Below are positions 42,550-50,843 of a DNA stretch of 62,103 nt, piece by piece. Each line of letters opens with the position of its first letter. The first letter of the stretch is position 1. The DNA is from an uncultured Muribaculaceae bacterium (GTDB taxonomy: Bacteria > Bacteroidota > Bacteroidia > Bacteroidales > Muribaculaceae): NCBI GenBank assembly GCA_947175145.1, contig CAMWLY010000003.1:1-62103 (forward strand), read 5' to 3'. The translations under genes were made by a program, and so were the position numbers. The notes under the pieces are model-generated. The model had not been told where the DNA came from. It did no database searches and saw nothing but the letters and a program-made list of their open reading frames with translations.

Positions 42550-43815
42550 ATGGAAAAAGTTGTAATAATCGGAGGAGGCTTCGCAGGTCTAAACCTGGTG
42601 AAACATCTCGATCCGAAAAAATATGAGGTTTGTCTGGTGGATCGTAATAACTTTCATGCGTTCCCGCCGCTCTTCTATCAGATTGCGTCATCAGGACTGG
42701 TGAGTGCTAATATATGTTTCCCTTTCCGCAGGGAGATTAAGAAGATGGGCAACGTATCATATCACATGGGTCATGTAAAAAATATCGATACTGCCGCCAA
42801 AACAGTCACCACCAGTTATGAGACACTGAATTATGACAAGCTTGTGCTGGCTGCCGGCTCGACCAATAATTACTTCGGCATGTCGAATCTTGCCGAGGAT
42901 ACATTTGGTATTAAGACTGTGGCGGAGGCTGCCCACACACGCGATGAAATTCTTGACCGCTTCGAGCGTGGAGCTATTTGCCCCGACCCGGAGCGTCGCC
43001 GCCAGTTGCTGAGCTTTCTGGTAGTGGGCGGAGGTCCCTCGGGTGTCGAGATTGCCGGTGCACTCGGTGAGATGAAAAAATATATCTTGAGCAAGGAGTA
43101 TCCGGAGCTCAAGCCCGAAGATGTGACTATAACACTTGTGGAAGGGACAGGCTCTCTTTTGGGAGCGATGAGCGAGAAATCCCGCCGCAAAGCTCTTGAA
43201 GGACTTAAGGATCTGATGGTCAATGTCAGACTCAATACCCTTATGAAAGATTATACCGATAAATATGTGACATTTGCCGACGGACATAAGGAATATTATG
43301 AGACACTCATCTGGACAGCCGGTGTCAAGGGTGAACCGATGCCCGGACTGCCTGCCGAAACTGTGGGTCGCGGTGGTCGAGTGCTTGTCGATGAATTTAA
43401 CCGAGTCAAGGGTCTTGAAGATTCCGTAATGGCTATTGGTGATATCGCACTGATGGAAACCGAGAAGTACCCTCACGGACACCCGCAGATGGCACAGCCG
43501 GCAATTCAGCAGGCTGTAAACCTCGCCCGGAATTTGAATCGTGGTGAATATGCTACACCATTCGAATATAAGGATAAGGGCTCAATGGCGACTATCGGTA
43601 AAAACAAGGCTGTGGCCGATATTGCCGGAATGTCGTTCGGCGGTTTTTTCGCATGGCTTATATGGATGATTATTCACCTGCTGTCTATACTTGGCATGAG
43701 AAATAAGCTGAGTGTGCTTGTAAACTGGTTCTGGAATTATCTGTTCTACTCTACATCGCTCCGGTTATTGCTAAGGCCTGTCAAATATCCGCTTCGCAGA
43801 CACTGGGCTGAATAA
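42550..43815 (+). CDS. Type II NADH dehydrogenase (NDH-2)
   Basis: A 421-residue FAD-dependent, non-proton-pumping NADH:quinone oxidoreductase. The ORF-track start at 42304 lies within the divergent TPR gene; the ATG at 42550 puts the FAD loop VVIIGGGFAGLNLVKHL at the N terminus. Second nucleotide loop: FLVVGGGPSGVEIAGAL; VMAIGDIA close to the end binds FAD. The C-terminal hydrophobic stretch (FFAWLIWMIIHLLSILG) anchors it to the inner membrane. Conserved 'AQPAIQQA' for quinone binding is present. Stands alone. Confidence 0.93.
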   Translation: MEKVVIIGGGFAGLNLVKHLDPKKYEVCLVDRNNFHAFPPLFYQIASSGLVSANICFPFRREIKKMGNVSYHMGHVKNIDTAAKTVTTSYETLNYDKLVLAAGSTNNYFGMSNLAEDTFGIKTVAEAAHTRDEILDRFERGAICPDPERRRQLLSFLVVGGGPSGVEIAGALGEMKKYILSKEYPELKPEDVTITLVEGTGSLLGAMSEKSRRKALEGLKDLMVNVRLNTLMKDYTDKYVTFADGHKEYYETLIWTAGVKGEPMPGLPAETVGRGGRVLVDEFNRVKGLEDSVMAIGDIALMETEKYPHGHPQMAQPAIQQAVNLARNLNRGEYATPFEYKDKGSMATIGKNKAVADIAGMSFGGFFAWLIWMIIHLLSILGMRNKLSVLVNWFWNYLFYSTSLRLLLRPVKYPLRRHWAE

Positions 43816-43880
43816 TCAGTAAGACAATATATAATGTAAAGAGACGCGTTATATTACAATAGTAGAAATATAAAAATATC

Positions 43881-44747
43881 ATGAATAGCAATAAATTCAT
43901 AATTGCACCTCTGGCGCTCCTGGCTGTTACTCTGACCGGTTGCGGAATATTCGGAGGTGGAAATAAAGCGAAGATTAATCCTACGCTTCCCGCGGATCGC
44001 GAGGAAATTGTGCAGAAGGCTGAAAAGGAGCAATATACACCCGAGGAGATCGGGCGCGGTGTGGTTAAGGGAGACTGGGCCATTGAAACCGTATATGGTA
44101 AAAAGGTAGTCGGTGAAGAAGCGCCTTTCATTAAGTTTGTGCCTGAGGAGCGTCGGGTTTACGGAAACAACGGCTGCAATGTGATCAATGCCGAATACAC
44201 ATATAGCCCTAAGGATTCGACAATCCGCTTTGACAATATCGCTGCCACAATGCGCATGTGTGACAAAGAGGGTCTGACAGATTATGAAATAAATACCGCG
44301 CTCGGCTCGGCACGCTTCTATAGCTGGAAGGTAGATGGTAATGATTATTATCTGACCTTTTATAATGAAACAGGCTCGCCGGTGATGCTGCTTATGCATC
44401 AGAATTTCGAATTTCTCAACGGCACATGGATTGTGAGCAGAATCAATGACAAAGAGGTGCATGTCGACGGCATGAAAATGGTCATAGATATTGATGAAGG
44501 GAAACTCCATGGAAACACCGGGTGTAATATAATGAACGGTAATGTGGATATTGATATGAATCACCCGAATTCGATATCATTCAGTGCTATAGCCACCACC
44601 CGCATGGCATGTCCGGATACCGACCAATTGCAGACTGCACTGCTTGTGGCACTTGAAGAGGTGACAGCCGCCAAACCGGTTTCTCCTCGTGAAGTGGTGT
44701 TGTATAACGATCAGGCCAAGCCTGTGCTTACTCTTGTGCGTGAATGA
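43881..44747 (+). CDS. Lipoprotein with two META/HslJ domains
   Basis: A 288-residue lipoprotein with lipobox TLTGC. Two META domains follow in tandem: the first with VYGNNGCNVINAEY and IRFDNIAATMRMC, the second with LHGNTGCNIMNGNV and ISFSAIATTRMAC. Each has the 'G..GCN...G.y....' and 'T.maC' pattern of HslJ-type envelope proteins associated with heat or novobiocin stress. The matching cysteines (GCN and RMxC) could form disulfides. It overlaps the S4 gene by 4 nt. Confidence 0.88.
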   Translation: MNSNKFIIAPLALLAVTLTGCGIFGGGNKAKINPTLPADREEIVQKAEKEQYTPEEIGRGVVKGDWAIETVYGKKVVGEEAPFIKFVPEERRVYGNNGCNVINAEYTYSPKDSTIRFDNIAATMRMCDKEGLTDYEINTALGSARFYSWKVDGNDYYLTFYNETGSPVMLLMHQNFEFLNGTWIVSRINDKEVHVDGMKMVIDIDEGKLHGNTGCNIMNGNVDIDMNHPNSISFSAIATTRMACPDTDQLQTALLVALEEVTAAKPVSPREVVLYNDQAKPVLTLVRE

Positions 44748-45193
44748 TGGAAGCGCGTGTCGACAAGTGGCTTTGGGCAATGCGTGTTTTCAAGACCCGA
44801 ACGATCGCAACAGAAGCCTGCAAGAAGGGAAGGGTCACGATGGGTGGAAACCCGGTGAAACCATCGCGGGCCATCAAAGTCGGCGATGTGATTGAGGTCC
44901 GCAAGCCTCCGATTACATATTCATTCCGTGTCAAGGCATTAAGTAATGGCCGGTTGGGCGCCAAACTTGTGCCCGATTATCTTGAAAACATCACTCCTCA
45001 GTCACAGTATGACTTGCTGGAGATGACCCGGATATCCGGTTTTGTGGATCGTCGCAAAGGTTTGGGACGCCCCACAAAGCGAGATTCACGTCAGATGTCG
45101 AAATTTCGCGAGGATACCTACGCCGATACATATTATCTCGACTTCGAAGATTCTGATGAAGATTTGGAAGATTATGAGGAAGATAATATTTGA
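44744..45193 (+). CDS. hslR: S4-domain RNA-binding protein, Hsp15 type
   Basis: A 149-residue protein with an N-terminal S4 domain: EARVDKWLWAMRVFKTRTIA, then GRVTMGGNPVKPSRAIKVGD. Hsp15 binds 50S subunits carrying stalled nascent chains. The C-terminal part is basic (GLGRPTKRDSRQMSKF) and then strongly acidic (EDSDEDLEDYEEDN). The start overlaps the META gene stop (ATGATGG, two possible ATGs); the promoter of the thrS operon overlaps its stop codon. Confidence 0.88.
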   Translation: MMEARVDKWLWAMRVFKTRTIATEACKKGRVTMGGNPVKPSRAIKVGDVIEVRKPPITYSFRVKALSNGRLGAKLVPDYLENITPQSQYDLLEMTRISGFVDRRKGLGRPTKRDSRQMSKFREDTYADTYYLDFEDSDEDLEDYEEDNI

Positions 45194-45220
45194 TTGATTG
45201 AGAAAAAAATAGTATATTTG
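45189..45220 (+). promoter_or_regulatory. Promoter of the thrS-infC-rpmI-rplT operon
   Basis: TTTG, 20 nt, TATATTTG: exact match in both elements. The -33 TTTG overlaps the stop codon of the S4 gene. The resulting leader is about 110 nt. Confidence 0.8.
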
Positions 45221-45232
45221 CGCCACTACAAC

Positions 45233-45264
45233 CGCCTCATCCGGAATAGTTTCGGGGTGAGGCG
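45233..45264 (+). promoter_or_regulatory. Hairpin in the thrS leader
   Basis: CGCCTCA pairs with TGAGGCG around an 18-nt loop near the 5' end of the leader. In other bacteria thrS is autoregulated through leader stems resembling tRNA-Thr; nothing here proves that. Confidence 0.4.
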
Positions 45265-45337
45265 TATGCAGTGTATTGACTCTCAGGGAGTTGGTGCATA
45301 TTTGTAATAATTTGGAATAAAACCGCATAGGTATTAT

Positions 45338-47281
45338 ATGATAAATATAAAGTTTCCCGACGGCAGTGTTCGCGAATTTGAGAGCGGCATTACGCCTATA
45401 GAAGTTGCCAAAAGCATCAGTCCGCGTTTTGCTGCCGATGTGCTTGCGGCTAAAGTCAACGGTGAGGAGTGGGATATTTCGCGCCCCATAACCGAAGATG
45501 CCTCAATCGAGCTTTTCAAGTGGGAAGATCCCGAGGGTAAGCATGCCTTCTGGCACTCATCTGCGCATCTGCTGGCAGAGGCCCTGCAGAGCCTTTTCCC
45601 GGGTGTGAAGTTCGGAATCGGCCCGGCTATCGAAAATGGCTTCTATTACGACATTGACCCCGGTGAACACAAAATAACTGCTGAAGATTTCCCTCGCATC
45701 GAGAAAAAGATGCTTGAACTGGCGCAGGCTAAAGAGGAAATCAAACGCGAGGATATCACAAAGGCCGATGCGCTGAAACTTTTCGGGGACCGCGGCGAAG
45801 AATATAAGTGCGAGCTCATATCCGAACTTGAAGATGGTCATATCACCACTTACACCCAAGGTAGCTTTACTGACCTCTGCAAGGGTCCGCACCTGCCTAA
45901 CACCGCACCTATCAAGGCGGTAAAGATAACTTCACTCGCCGGAGCTTACTGGCGTGGTGATGAAAAGCGCAATCAGCTCGTGCGAGTATATGGCATCACC
46001 TTCCCCAAGAAGAAGATGCTCGATGAATATCTTGCCCTCCTTGAAGAGGCTAAAAAGCGCGACCATCGTCTGCTTGGCAAGGAGATGGAGCTCTTCGCTT
46101 TCTCCCAAAAGGTCGGTGCCGGTCTGCCGCTATGGCTGCCCAAAGGTGCGGCACTGCGCGACAGACTCGAGCAGTTCCTGCGCAAGATTCAGAAGCGCTA
46201 CGGCTATCTGCAGGTTATAACCCCCCATATCGGAAATAAGGCCCTGTATGAGACCTCGGGTCACTGGGCCAAATATGGTAAAGATTCATTCCAGCCCATC
46301 AAGACACCTCAGGAGGGTGAGGAATATCTGCTCAAGCCGATGAACTGTCCGCATCATTGCGAAGTGTATAAGGCCGCGCCCCGTTCGTATCGCGACCTGC
46401 CGATGCGACTCGCCGAGTTCGGCACCGTGTATCGCTATGAGCAGAGCGGTGAGCTCCACGGACTCACCCGAGTGCGCGGATTTACTCAAGATGACGCCCA
46501 CCTGTTCTGCGCACCCGAGCAGATTAAAGAGGAGTTCCTGAAAGTGATGGATATTATTCTCTTTATCTTCCGCGCTCTTGATTTCAAGAATTTCGAGGTG
46601 CAGATTTCTCTGCGAGATCCCAAGAATAAAGAGAAATATATAGGAAGCGACGAAAACTGGCATCTTGCAGAGCAAGCCATCATCGAAGCCTGCGCTGAAA
46701 AGGGTCTTAAGGCTCGTCAGGTTGAGGGTGAGGCTGCATTCTATGGTCCGAAACTCGACTTTATGGTTAAGGATGCAATCGGACGTCGCTGGCAGCTCGG
46801 AACAATTCAGGTAGACTATAACCTGCCTGAACGCTTCGGACTTGAATATACCGGCTCAGACAACCAGAAGCACCGCCCGGTGATGATTCATCGCGCACCA
46901 TTTGGTTCTATGGAAAGATTCGTGGCCGTGCTTCTTGAGCATACAGCCGGCAAACTCCCGCTGTGGCTGATACCGGAGCAGTGTGTAGTGCTCCCGATTT
47001 CCGAGAAGTTCAATGATTACGCACGCAGCGTTGCTGCCGAGCTTGAAGCTGCCGATGTGCGTTGCGGAGTAGATGACCGCAATGAAAAGATCGGCAAAAA
47101 GATTCGCGACAATGAGCTGAAGCGTGTGCCCTATATGCTTATAGTCGGAGAGAAGGAGGCTGAAGCCGGTCAGGTTTCTGTGCGCCGTCAGGGTGAGGGT
47201 GATAAGGGTACAATGTCGGTTGCGGAATTTGCCGAACTTATCAATAAGGCAGTAGCTGAGGAAACCGGTGAAAAAGCCTGA
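45338..47281 (+). CDS. thrS: Threonyl-tRNA synthetase
   Basis: A 647-residue class II synthetase with the standard order: TGS domain ([13 protein letters not shown]), editing domain with [11 protein letters not shown] and CDL-type 'TDLCKGPHL', catalytic core with zinc Cys/His in [10 protein letters not shown], motif 2 [12 protein letters not shown] and [16 protein letters not shown], motif 3 [16 protein letters not shown], and C-terminal anticodon-binding domain ([31 protein letters not shown]). First gene of the operon with infC 58 nt downstream. Confidence 0.98.
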   Translation: MINIKFPDGSVREFESGITPIEVAKSISPRFAADVLAAKVNGEEWDISRPITEDASIELFKWEDPEGKHAFWHSSAHLLAEALQSLFPGVKFGIGPAIENGFYYDIDPGEHKITAEDFPRIEKKMLELAQAKEEIKREDITKADALKLFGDRGEEYKCELISELEDGHITTYTQGSFTDLCKGPHLPNTAPIKAVKITSLAGAYWRGDEKRNQLVRVYGITFPKKKMLDEYLALLEEAKKRDHRLLGKEMELFAFSQKVGAGLPLWLPKGAALRDRLEQFLRKIQKRYGYLQVITPHIGNKALYETSGHWAKYGKDSFQPIKTPQEGEEYLLKPMNCPHHCEVYKAAPRSYRDLPMRLAEFGTVYRYEQSGELHGLTRVRGFTQDDAHLFCAPEQIKEEFLKVMDIILFIFRALDFKNFEVQISLRDPKNKEKYIGSDENWHLAEQAIIEACAEKGLKARQVEGEAAFYGPKLDFMVKDAIGRRWQLGTIQVDYNLPERFGLEYTGSDNQKHRPVMIHRAPFGSMERFVAVLLEHTAGKLPLWLIPEQCVVLPISEKFNDYARSVAAELEAADVRCGVDDRNEKIGKKIRDNELKRVPYMLIVGEKEAEAGQVSVRRQGEGDKGTMSVAEFAELINKAVAEETGEKA

Positions 47282-47339
47282 ACAAGAAGAATACTTGCAT
47301 AAATCGAAACAGAAAGAAATCATACTCTTAAAACACTGA

Positions 47340-48041
47340 ATGGAGAAAAAACCAAATTTCGGCGGATTTAGTCGTCCCGCCGGCCCAAAGCCCCGCCCCG
47401 GTCAGGGTAAAGGTCGCGGTGGTGACCGCCGTAACGATCCCTATGCCACCAACCAGTATATCCGCGCTCGCGAGGTGCGATTGGTAGGCGACAATGTGGA
47501 GCAGGGTATTTACCCGATCGCGCAGGCTCTGAAAATTGCCGAGAATCTCGAGCTTGACCTCGTGGAAATCTCGCCGACCGCCGAACCGCCGGTATGCCGT
47601 GTTATAGACTACCAGAAGTTCCTGTATCAGCAGAAGAAGCGGCAGAAAGAGCAGAAGCAGAAAGCGGCCAAGGTTGTGGTCAAGGAGATTCGCTTCGGAC
47701 CTCAGACTGATGACCATGACTATAATTTCAAGCTCAAGCATGCACAGGGCTTCCTTAAAGAGGGTTCGAAAGTGAAGGCCTACGTGTTCTTCCGCGGTCG
47801 CTCGATTCTGTTTAAAGAGCAGGGAGAAGTGCTTTTGCTCCGCTTCGCCAATGATCTTGAGGAACTCGGCAAGGTTGAGATGATGCCGGTGCTTGAAGGA
47901 AAGCGCATGTCGATTATGCTTGCACCGCTCAAGGCACCCGCCAAGAAAGAGGATAAGGCAAAATCTCAGAAACCTCAGGCCAAACCTCAGTCAGCTCCAA
48001 AACCGGCGGATGCTGAAAAAGAGGCGCCCGGAGAGGAATAA
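47340..48041 (+). CDS. infC: Translation initiation factor IF-3
   Basis: A 233-residue IF-3. An N-terminal basic, Gly-rich extension of about 40 residues comes before the usual start [18 protein letters not shown]. Then [17 protein letters not shown], the basic linker, and the C-terminal domain ([33 protein letters not shown]). The tail after residue 200 is Lys/Pro/Ala-rich. The start is ATG, not the rare AUU used for autoregulation in E. coli. rpmI follows after a structured 170-nt gap. Confidence 0.97.
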   Translation: MEKKPNFGGFSRPAGPKPRPGQGKGRGGDRRNDPYATNQYIRAREVRLVGDNVEQGIYPIAQALKIAENLELDLVEISPTAEPPVCRVIDYQKFLYQQKKRQKEQKQKAAKVVVKEIRFGPQTDDHDYNFKLKHAQGFLKEGSKVKAYVFFRGRSILFKEQGEVLLLRFANDLEELGKVEMMPVLEGKRMSIMLAPLKAPAKKEDKAKSQKPQAKPQSAPKPADAEKEAPGEE

Positions 48042-48062
48042 GATTAAAAAATCTTAATAAAA

Positions 48063-48179
48063 TACAATAATAGCGCAAAGGTGTCGTTATTGTATAGGTG
48101 AATTACTGAACACTGCCGGCGCAAAGGTTTTTCGCGCCGTGTGATGCATAATAATTAGAGACCGTAGGCACCAAGTGCC
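48063..48179 (+). promoter_or_regulatory. Structured leader between infC and rpmI
   Basis: Three stems in sequence: TACAATAA/TTATTGTA (48063-48094), CAC..CGGCGC/GCGCCG.GTG (48111-48142) and GGCAC/GTGCC (48167-48179). The first two loops share GCGCAAAGGT. In E. coli and Bacillus, L20 represses translation by binding RNA upstream of rpmI, so this could be the Bacteroidetes counterpart. The function is inferred; the stems are seen. Confidence 0.55.
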
Positions 48180-48212
48180 GAGGTGAATGTCAAACAACTA
48201 AATTTTAGCAAA

Positions 48213-48410
48213 ATGCCTAAAGTAAAGACCAATGCCGCTTCGAAGAAGCGTTTCGCTCTGACCGGCACAGGCAAAATCAAAAGGAAACACGCTTATCACA
48301 GCCACATCCTGACCAAAAAGAGTAAAAAACGCAAGAGAAATCTTGACCATACAGCTCTGGTAGCCGGTGCCAACGAAAGACAGGTTCGCGAACTTTTAAC
48401 ACTGCGCTAA
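48213..48410 (+). CDS. rpmI: 50S ribosomal protein L35
   Basis: A 65-residue basic protein starting [18 protein letters not shown], the usual L35 beginning, with [14 protein letters not shown] in the middle. The ORF track begins 30 nt upstream at 48183; the ATG at 48213 gives the standard N terminus. Lies between the leader and rplT. Confidence 0.98.
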   Translation: MPKVKTNAASKKRFALTGTGKIKRKHAYHSHILTKKSKKRKRNLDHTALVAGANERQVRELLTLR

Positions 48411-48528
48411 TAGCCGCATCGGTAGTGGTTAACCCACTGCATTAAAGCAAATCACATTTTATCAACCGGATGCCCAGCTCCGCAAGTGCAAACAGATATT
48501 GCCGCTGGCACCCAAAATTTGAAAGAAA

Positions 48529-48876
48529 ATGCCAAGATCAGTAAATCATGTGGCCTCACGCGCCAAGAGAAAGAAAATATTAAAACTCACCCGTGGTTAT
48601 TACGGCTCTCGCCGCAACGTATGGACAGTAGCCAAAAATACTTGGGAAAAGGGTCTGACATACGCATACCGCGACCGCAAACAGAAAAAGCGCAATTTCC
48701 GTGCTCTCTGGATTCAGCGTATCAATGCAGCAGCTCGTCTTGAGGATCTCTCTTACTCAAAACTCATGGGTCTTATCCACGCTGCCGGCATCGAAATCAA
48801 CCGCAAGGTGCTCGCTGAACTCGCCATGAACAATCCTGCAGCGTTCAAGGCTATCGTGGATAAAGTTAAAAAATAA
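48529..48876 (+). CDS. rplT: 50S ribosomal protein L20
   Basis: A 115-residue protein with [18 protein letters not shown] at the start, the family segment '[15 protein letters not shown]' and [18 protein letters not shown]. It organises 23S rRNA early in assembly and in several bacteria represses its own operon. Last core gene of the operon; the Cys-rich gene follows after 31 nt. Confidence 0.98.
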   Translation: MPRSVNHVASRAKRKKILKLTRGYYGSRRNVWTVAKNTWEKGLTYAYRDRKQKKRNFRALWIQRINAAARLEDLSYSKLMGLIHAAGIEINRKVLAELAMNNPAAFKAIVDKVKK

Positions 48877-48907
48877 TTTCTCCTTACACTACTAAAATTA
48901 AGCAGCT

Positions 48908-49291
48908 ATGAAAAAGCTCTTCACATTGCTCATGGCCCTCGTGCTCATGACAGCAACTGCTTCAGCTCAGCAGAAGCTCTTCAATGCAACCGAGAAGACT
49001 AAATGCACAAGCGAAAAGGTTTGTGACAAGCCTTGCGAAAAGAAAGCTTGCGATAAAGCTGTAGCAAAAGCCAAATGTGCTGACTGCAAATGTGCTGACT
49101 GCAAAGCAGCTTGCAAGGCAGAGTGCAAAGCCAATTGCAAGGAAGAATGCAAGAAAGCTTGCAAAACCGACTGCAAGAAAGCTTGCCCCAAAGCTGAAAA
49201 GAAAGCTTGCGCTCACGAGTGCAAAAAAGAGGGTGCCAAGGACTGCAAAAAGCCCTGTAAAGGTGCTCCTGTGAAGCAGGCTAATAAGTAA
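48908..49291 (+). CDS. Exported Cys/Lys-rich repeat protein of unknown function
   Basis: A 127-residue protein with a clear signal peptide (MKKLFTLLMALVLMTATASA, cleavage before QQ). The mature part (about 107 residues) has 19 cysteines and is very rich in Lys, Ala and Glu, with almost no hydrophobic residues. Eight successive cysteines come exactly four apart (CKAACKAECKANCKEEC and onward), a pattern that on an alpha helix puts all thiols on one face. It lacks the CxC/CC patterns of classic metallothioneins. Metal storage, redox buffering or a structural envelope role are all possible; none is shown. Repeated codon blocks (AAAGCTTGC) imply recent internal duplication. Only 31 nt after rplT, so it may be read through from the ribosomal operon. 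Confidence 0.85.
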   Translation: MKKLFTLLMALVLMTATASAQQKLFNATEKTKCTSEKVCDKPCEKKACDKAVAKAKCADCKCADCKAACKAECKANCKEECKKACKTDCKKACPKAEKKACAHECKKEGAKDCKKPCKGAPVKQANK

Positions 49292-49418
49292 GTTGCAAAA
49301 AATATAAAGATAATCGTAAGTTTTTCAAGGTTGGATTAAACTTTTTGGGCTTACGATTGTCTTATAAGGTAAAGGTAATTGTCGCAGACATTGCCGAAAT
49401 AATAAAACAATGTGCGAC

Positions 49419-49454
49419 AAAACGGAGCCGAGGTCGAGGCCTTGACTCCGTTTT
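49419..49454. terminator. Bidirectional terminator between Cys-rich and nitroreductase genes
   Basis: Arms AAAACGGAG and CTCCGTTTT with T-run on the right, A-run on the left. A second hairpin GTCGCA..CATTG/CAATG..TGCGAC lies just before it. Confidence 0.75.
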
Positions 49455-49480
49455 TCTGTTTATTGATCGTAATGTAGTTA

Positions 49481-50233
49481 TTATCGGTTGATATCGTAGC
49501 CCTGATCTTTGAGATAATCAAGTATACGATAACTCATGGCGTGGTCATAGTAATCGAGAATGTGTGCCACCCAGTCATTGTCAGTGGTGTGCCCGGAGCG
49601 GGTCTGATTATAGTGTTTCACCACATTGTCATATTCCTCAAGTTCGCTTACCATCTTCTCATCGTCGTGGCGGTAGCTATTGTGATGGAATACCAGAGAG
49701 AGGGGTTGTTTTGGTTTCAGATCCGGGTGCTCGCGCGGTATTCCGAGTGCCAGACCGCAGACCACAAAGACACCCTTGGGCAGGTTCAGAAGTTTGGCTA
49801 CAGCTGCCGGATCCACAGTTCGCAGGTAGCCTATGCAGTTGGAGCCCAGACCTGCGCTTTGAGCAGCAACCACAGCGCTCATCATGGCAAGTGAAGCATC
49901 GATTATGCCTATGGTGACACCGTCCATAGTATTGGTGAAGGGAGGCATCACAAGCCCCTTCTTGCGGGCCAGAAGGGAAATCTTATTGTAATCAGAGCAG
50001 AAGATAAGCAGCCTGTTGCATGTCTTGATTTGCTTCTGATTCGTGAGCTCGTAAAGTTTAAGCTTCAGTTCCTGGTCATCAATGTCGATTACTGAAAATT
50101 GCTGACCATTGTAGGAAGTAGGAGTGTTTTCCACTGCACGGTATATCAACTCCATTGTTTCGGCCGGAATGGCCTCGCGCTCGTAGCGACGCACACTTGT
50201 GCGCTCAAGCAATGAATCTTTTACACTTAGCAT
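49481..50233 (-). CDS. NADPH-dependent nitroreductase/flavin reductase family protein
   Basis: A 250-residue FMN protein of the NfsA/Frp branch. RTSVRRYEREAIP is the phosphate-binding start; PTSYNGQQFSVIDI and AQSAGLGSNCIGYLRT are family segments; the C-terminal part contains the long arm that covers the partner subunit. Reduces nitroaromatics or quinones, using NAD(P)H; natural substrate unknown. Stands alone on the minus strand, between a terminator and the ncRNA candidate. Confidence 0.9.
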   Translation of the reverse strand: MLSVKDSLLERTSVRRYEREAIPAETMELIYRAVENTPTSYNGQQFSVIDIDDQELKLKLYELTNQKQIKTCNRLLIFCSDYNKISLLARKKGLVMPPFTNTMDGVTIGIIDASLAMMSAVVAAQSAGLGSNCIGYLRTVDPAAVAKLLNLPKGVFVVCGLALGIPREHPDLKPKQPLSLVFHHNSYRHDDEKMVSELEEYDNVVKHYNQTRSGHTTDNDWVAHILDYYDHAMSYRILDYLKDQGYDINR

Positions 50234-50300
50234 ATATTATTAGATTGGGTTATATAGTAGTTATTTCAGGCGATATTTGATTTGCCTGTATTTATATAAC

Positions 50301-50340
50301 AAAAAAAGCCGATGGTCGCTCTGCGTAGCCATCGGCTTTT
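50301..50340 (-). terminator. Terminator of the ncRNA candidate
   Basis: Perfect 9-bp stem AGCCGATGG/CCATCGGCT with seven T on the minus strand side and six T on the plus side. Confidence 0.9.
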
Positions 50341-50606
50341 TTATAAGGTCCACATCAAAGTATTGTGACGAAACTCCGATAGACAGGATTTGAGTGCTTG
50401 CAAGCCTTTGTAATCCGCCTTGTGGCCCGAAAGCCAACGCCCGAAAGGGCGCGGGGCCCGCCATCGACATGCAAGCTTGTCTCGGCATTTCTGAAAGATT
50501 TGATGAGTTTCCCAATTTGCTTTGATGTGGGATTTTTCTCTCCTCTGTTTGCAATCGGGATTCTTCCCGGAGTTTGCGGCCCAGTCAGGCTCTTTAGCCT
50601 GTTATG
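50301..50606 (-). ncRNA. Candidate structured non-coding RNA with own promoter and terminator
   Basis: On the minus strand a perfect promoter (TTTG-N20-TATATTTG) is followed, within 15 nt, by a hairpin CAGGCT-AAAG-AGCCTG, a second hairpin CGGGA-AGAA-TCCCG, and a large domain closed by an 11-bp perfect long-range stem (CCACATCAAAG with CTTTGATGTGG) about 150 nt apart. Inside is GCGCCC-TTTC-GGGCGT. The transcript ends in a strong terminator (AGCCGATGG/CCATCGGCT plus T7). Expected length is about 300 nt. ORFs in the region are small and on both strands, so it is not coding. I looked for RNase P, tmRNA, SRP and 6S signatures and saw none, so the family is unassigned; a known Bacteroidales RNA family remains possible. 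Confidence 0.75.
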
Positions 50607-50612
50607 ACAAGG

Positions 50613-50644
50613 CAAATATAAAAGATACTGTTCATTTTTCCAAA
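50613..50644 (-). promoter_or_regulatory. Promoter of the ncRNA candidate
   Basis: On the minus strand TTTG, 20 nt, TATATTTG, an exact match. Transcription would start near 50602-50606. Confidence 0.85.
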
Positions 50645-50843
50645 TCTTCTCCAACTTTTTAACATTTGTCAGAAGTCAATCTGTTGGCACTTCGGGAAGT
50701 GACTATTTTAAAGGGATTCATTAAATCTTGTGCAACAATTTTTTTGAATAGTAAAGGTAGCTCATTTTTTAAGTATTTTCGGCTGTTTCAAAAATAGCGA
50801 ATATGACCGGGGTGGTATATAGATTATTTTGTAATTTTACGAT

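Noticed and set aside
45221-45337. T-box riboswitch in the thrS leader
   Set aside because: No T-box sequence or specifier loop; T-boxes are not expected in Bacteroidetes.
48962-49216. Antisense ORFs over the Cys-rich gene
   Set aside because: They are mirror frames of the repetitive Cys/Lys codons; the plus-strand frame has a signal peptide.
50301-50606. RNase P RNA, tmRNA, SRP or 6S RNA
   Set aside because: No GAGGAAAGTCC-type RNase P core, no tRNA-like end or tag frame, no SRP tetraloop, and the ends do not pair as in 6S. A Bacteroidales-specific Rfam family cannot be excluded without a search.
50261-50654. ORFs of 69-99 aa on both strands over the ncRNA region
   Set aside because: They follow RNA stems and the terminator, lack sensible starts, and the promoter and terminator structure fits an RNA better.
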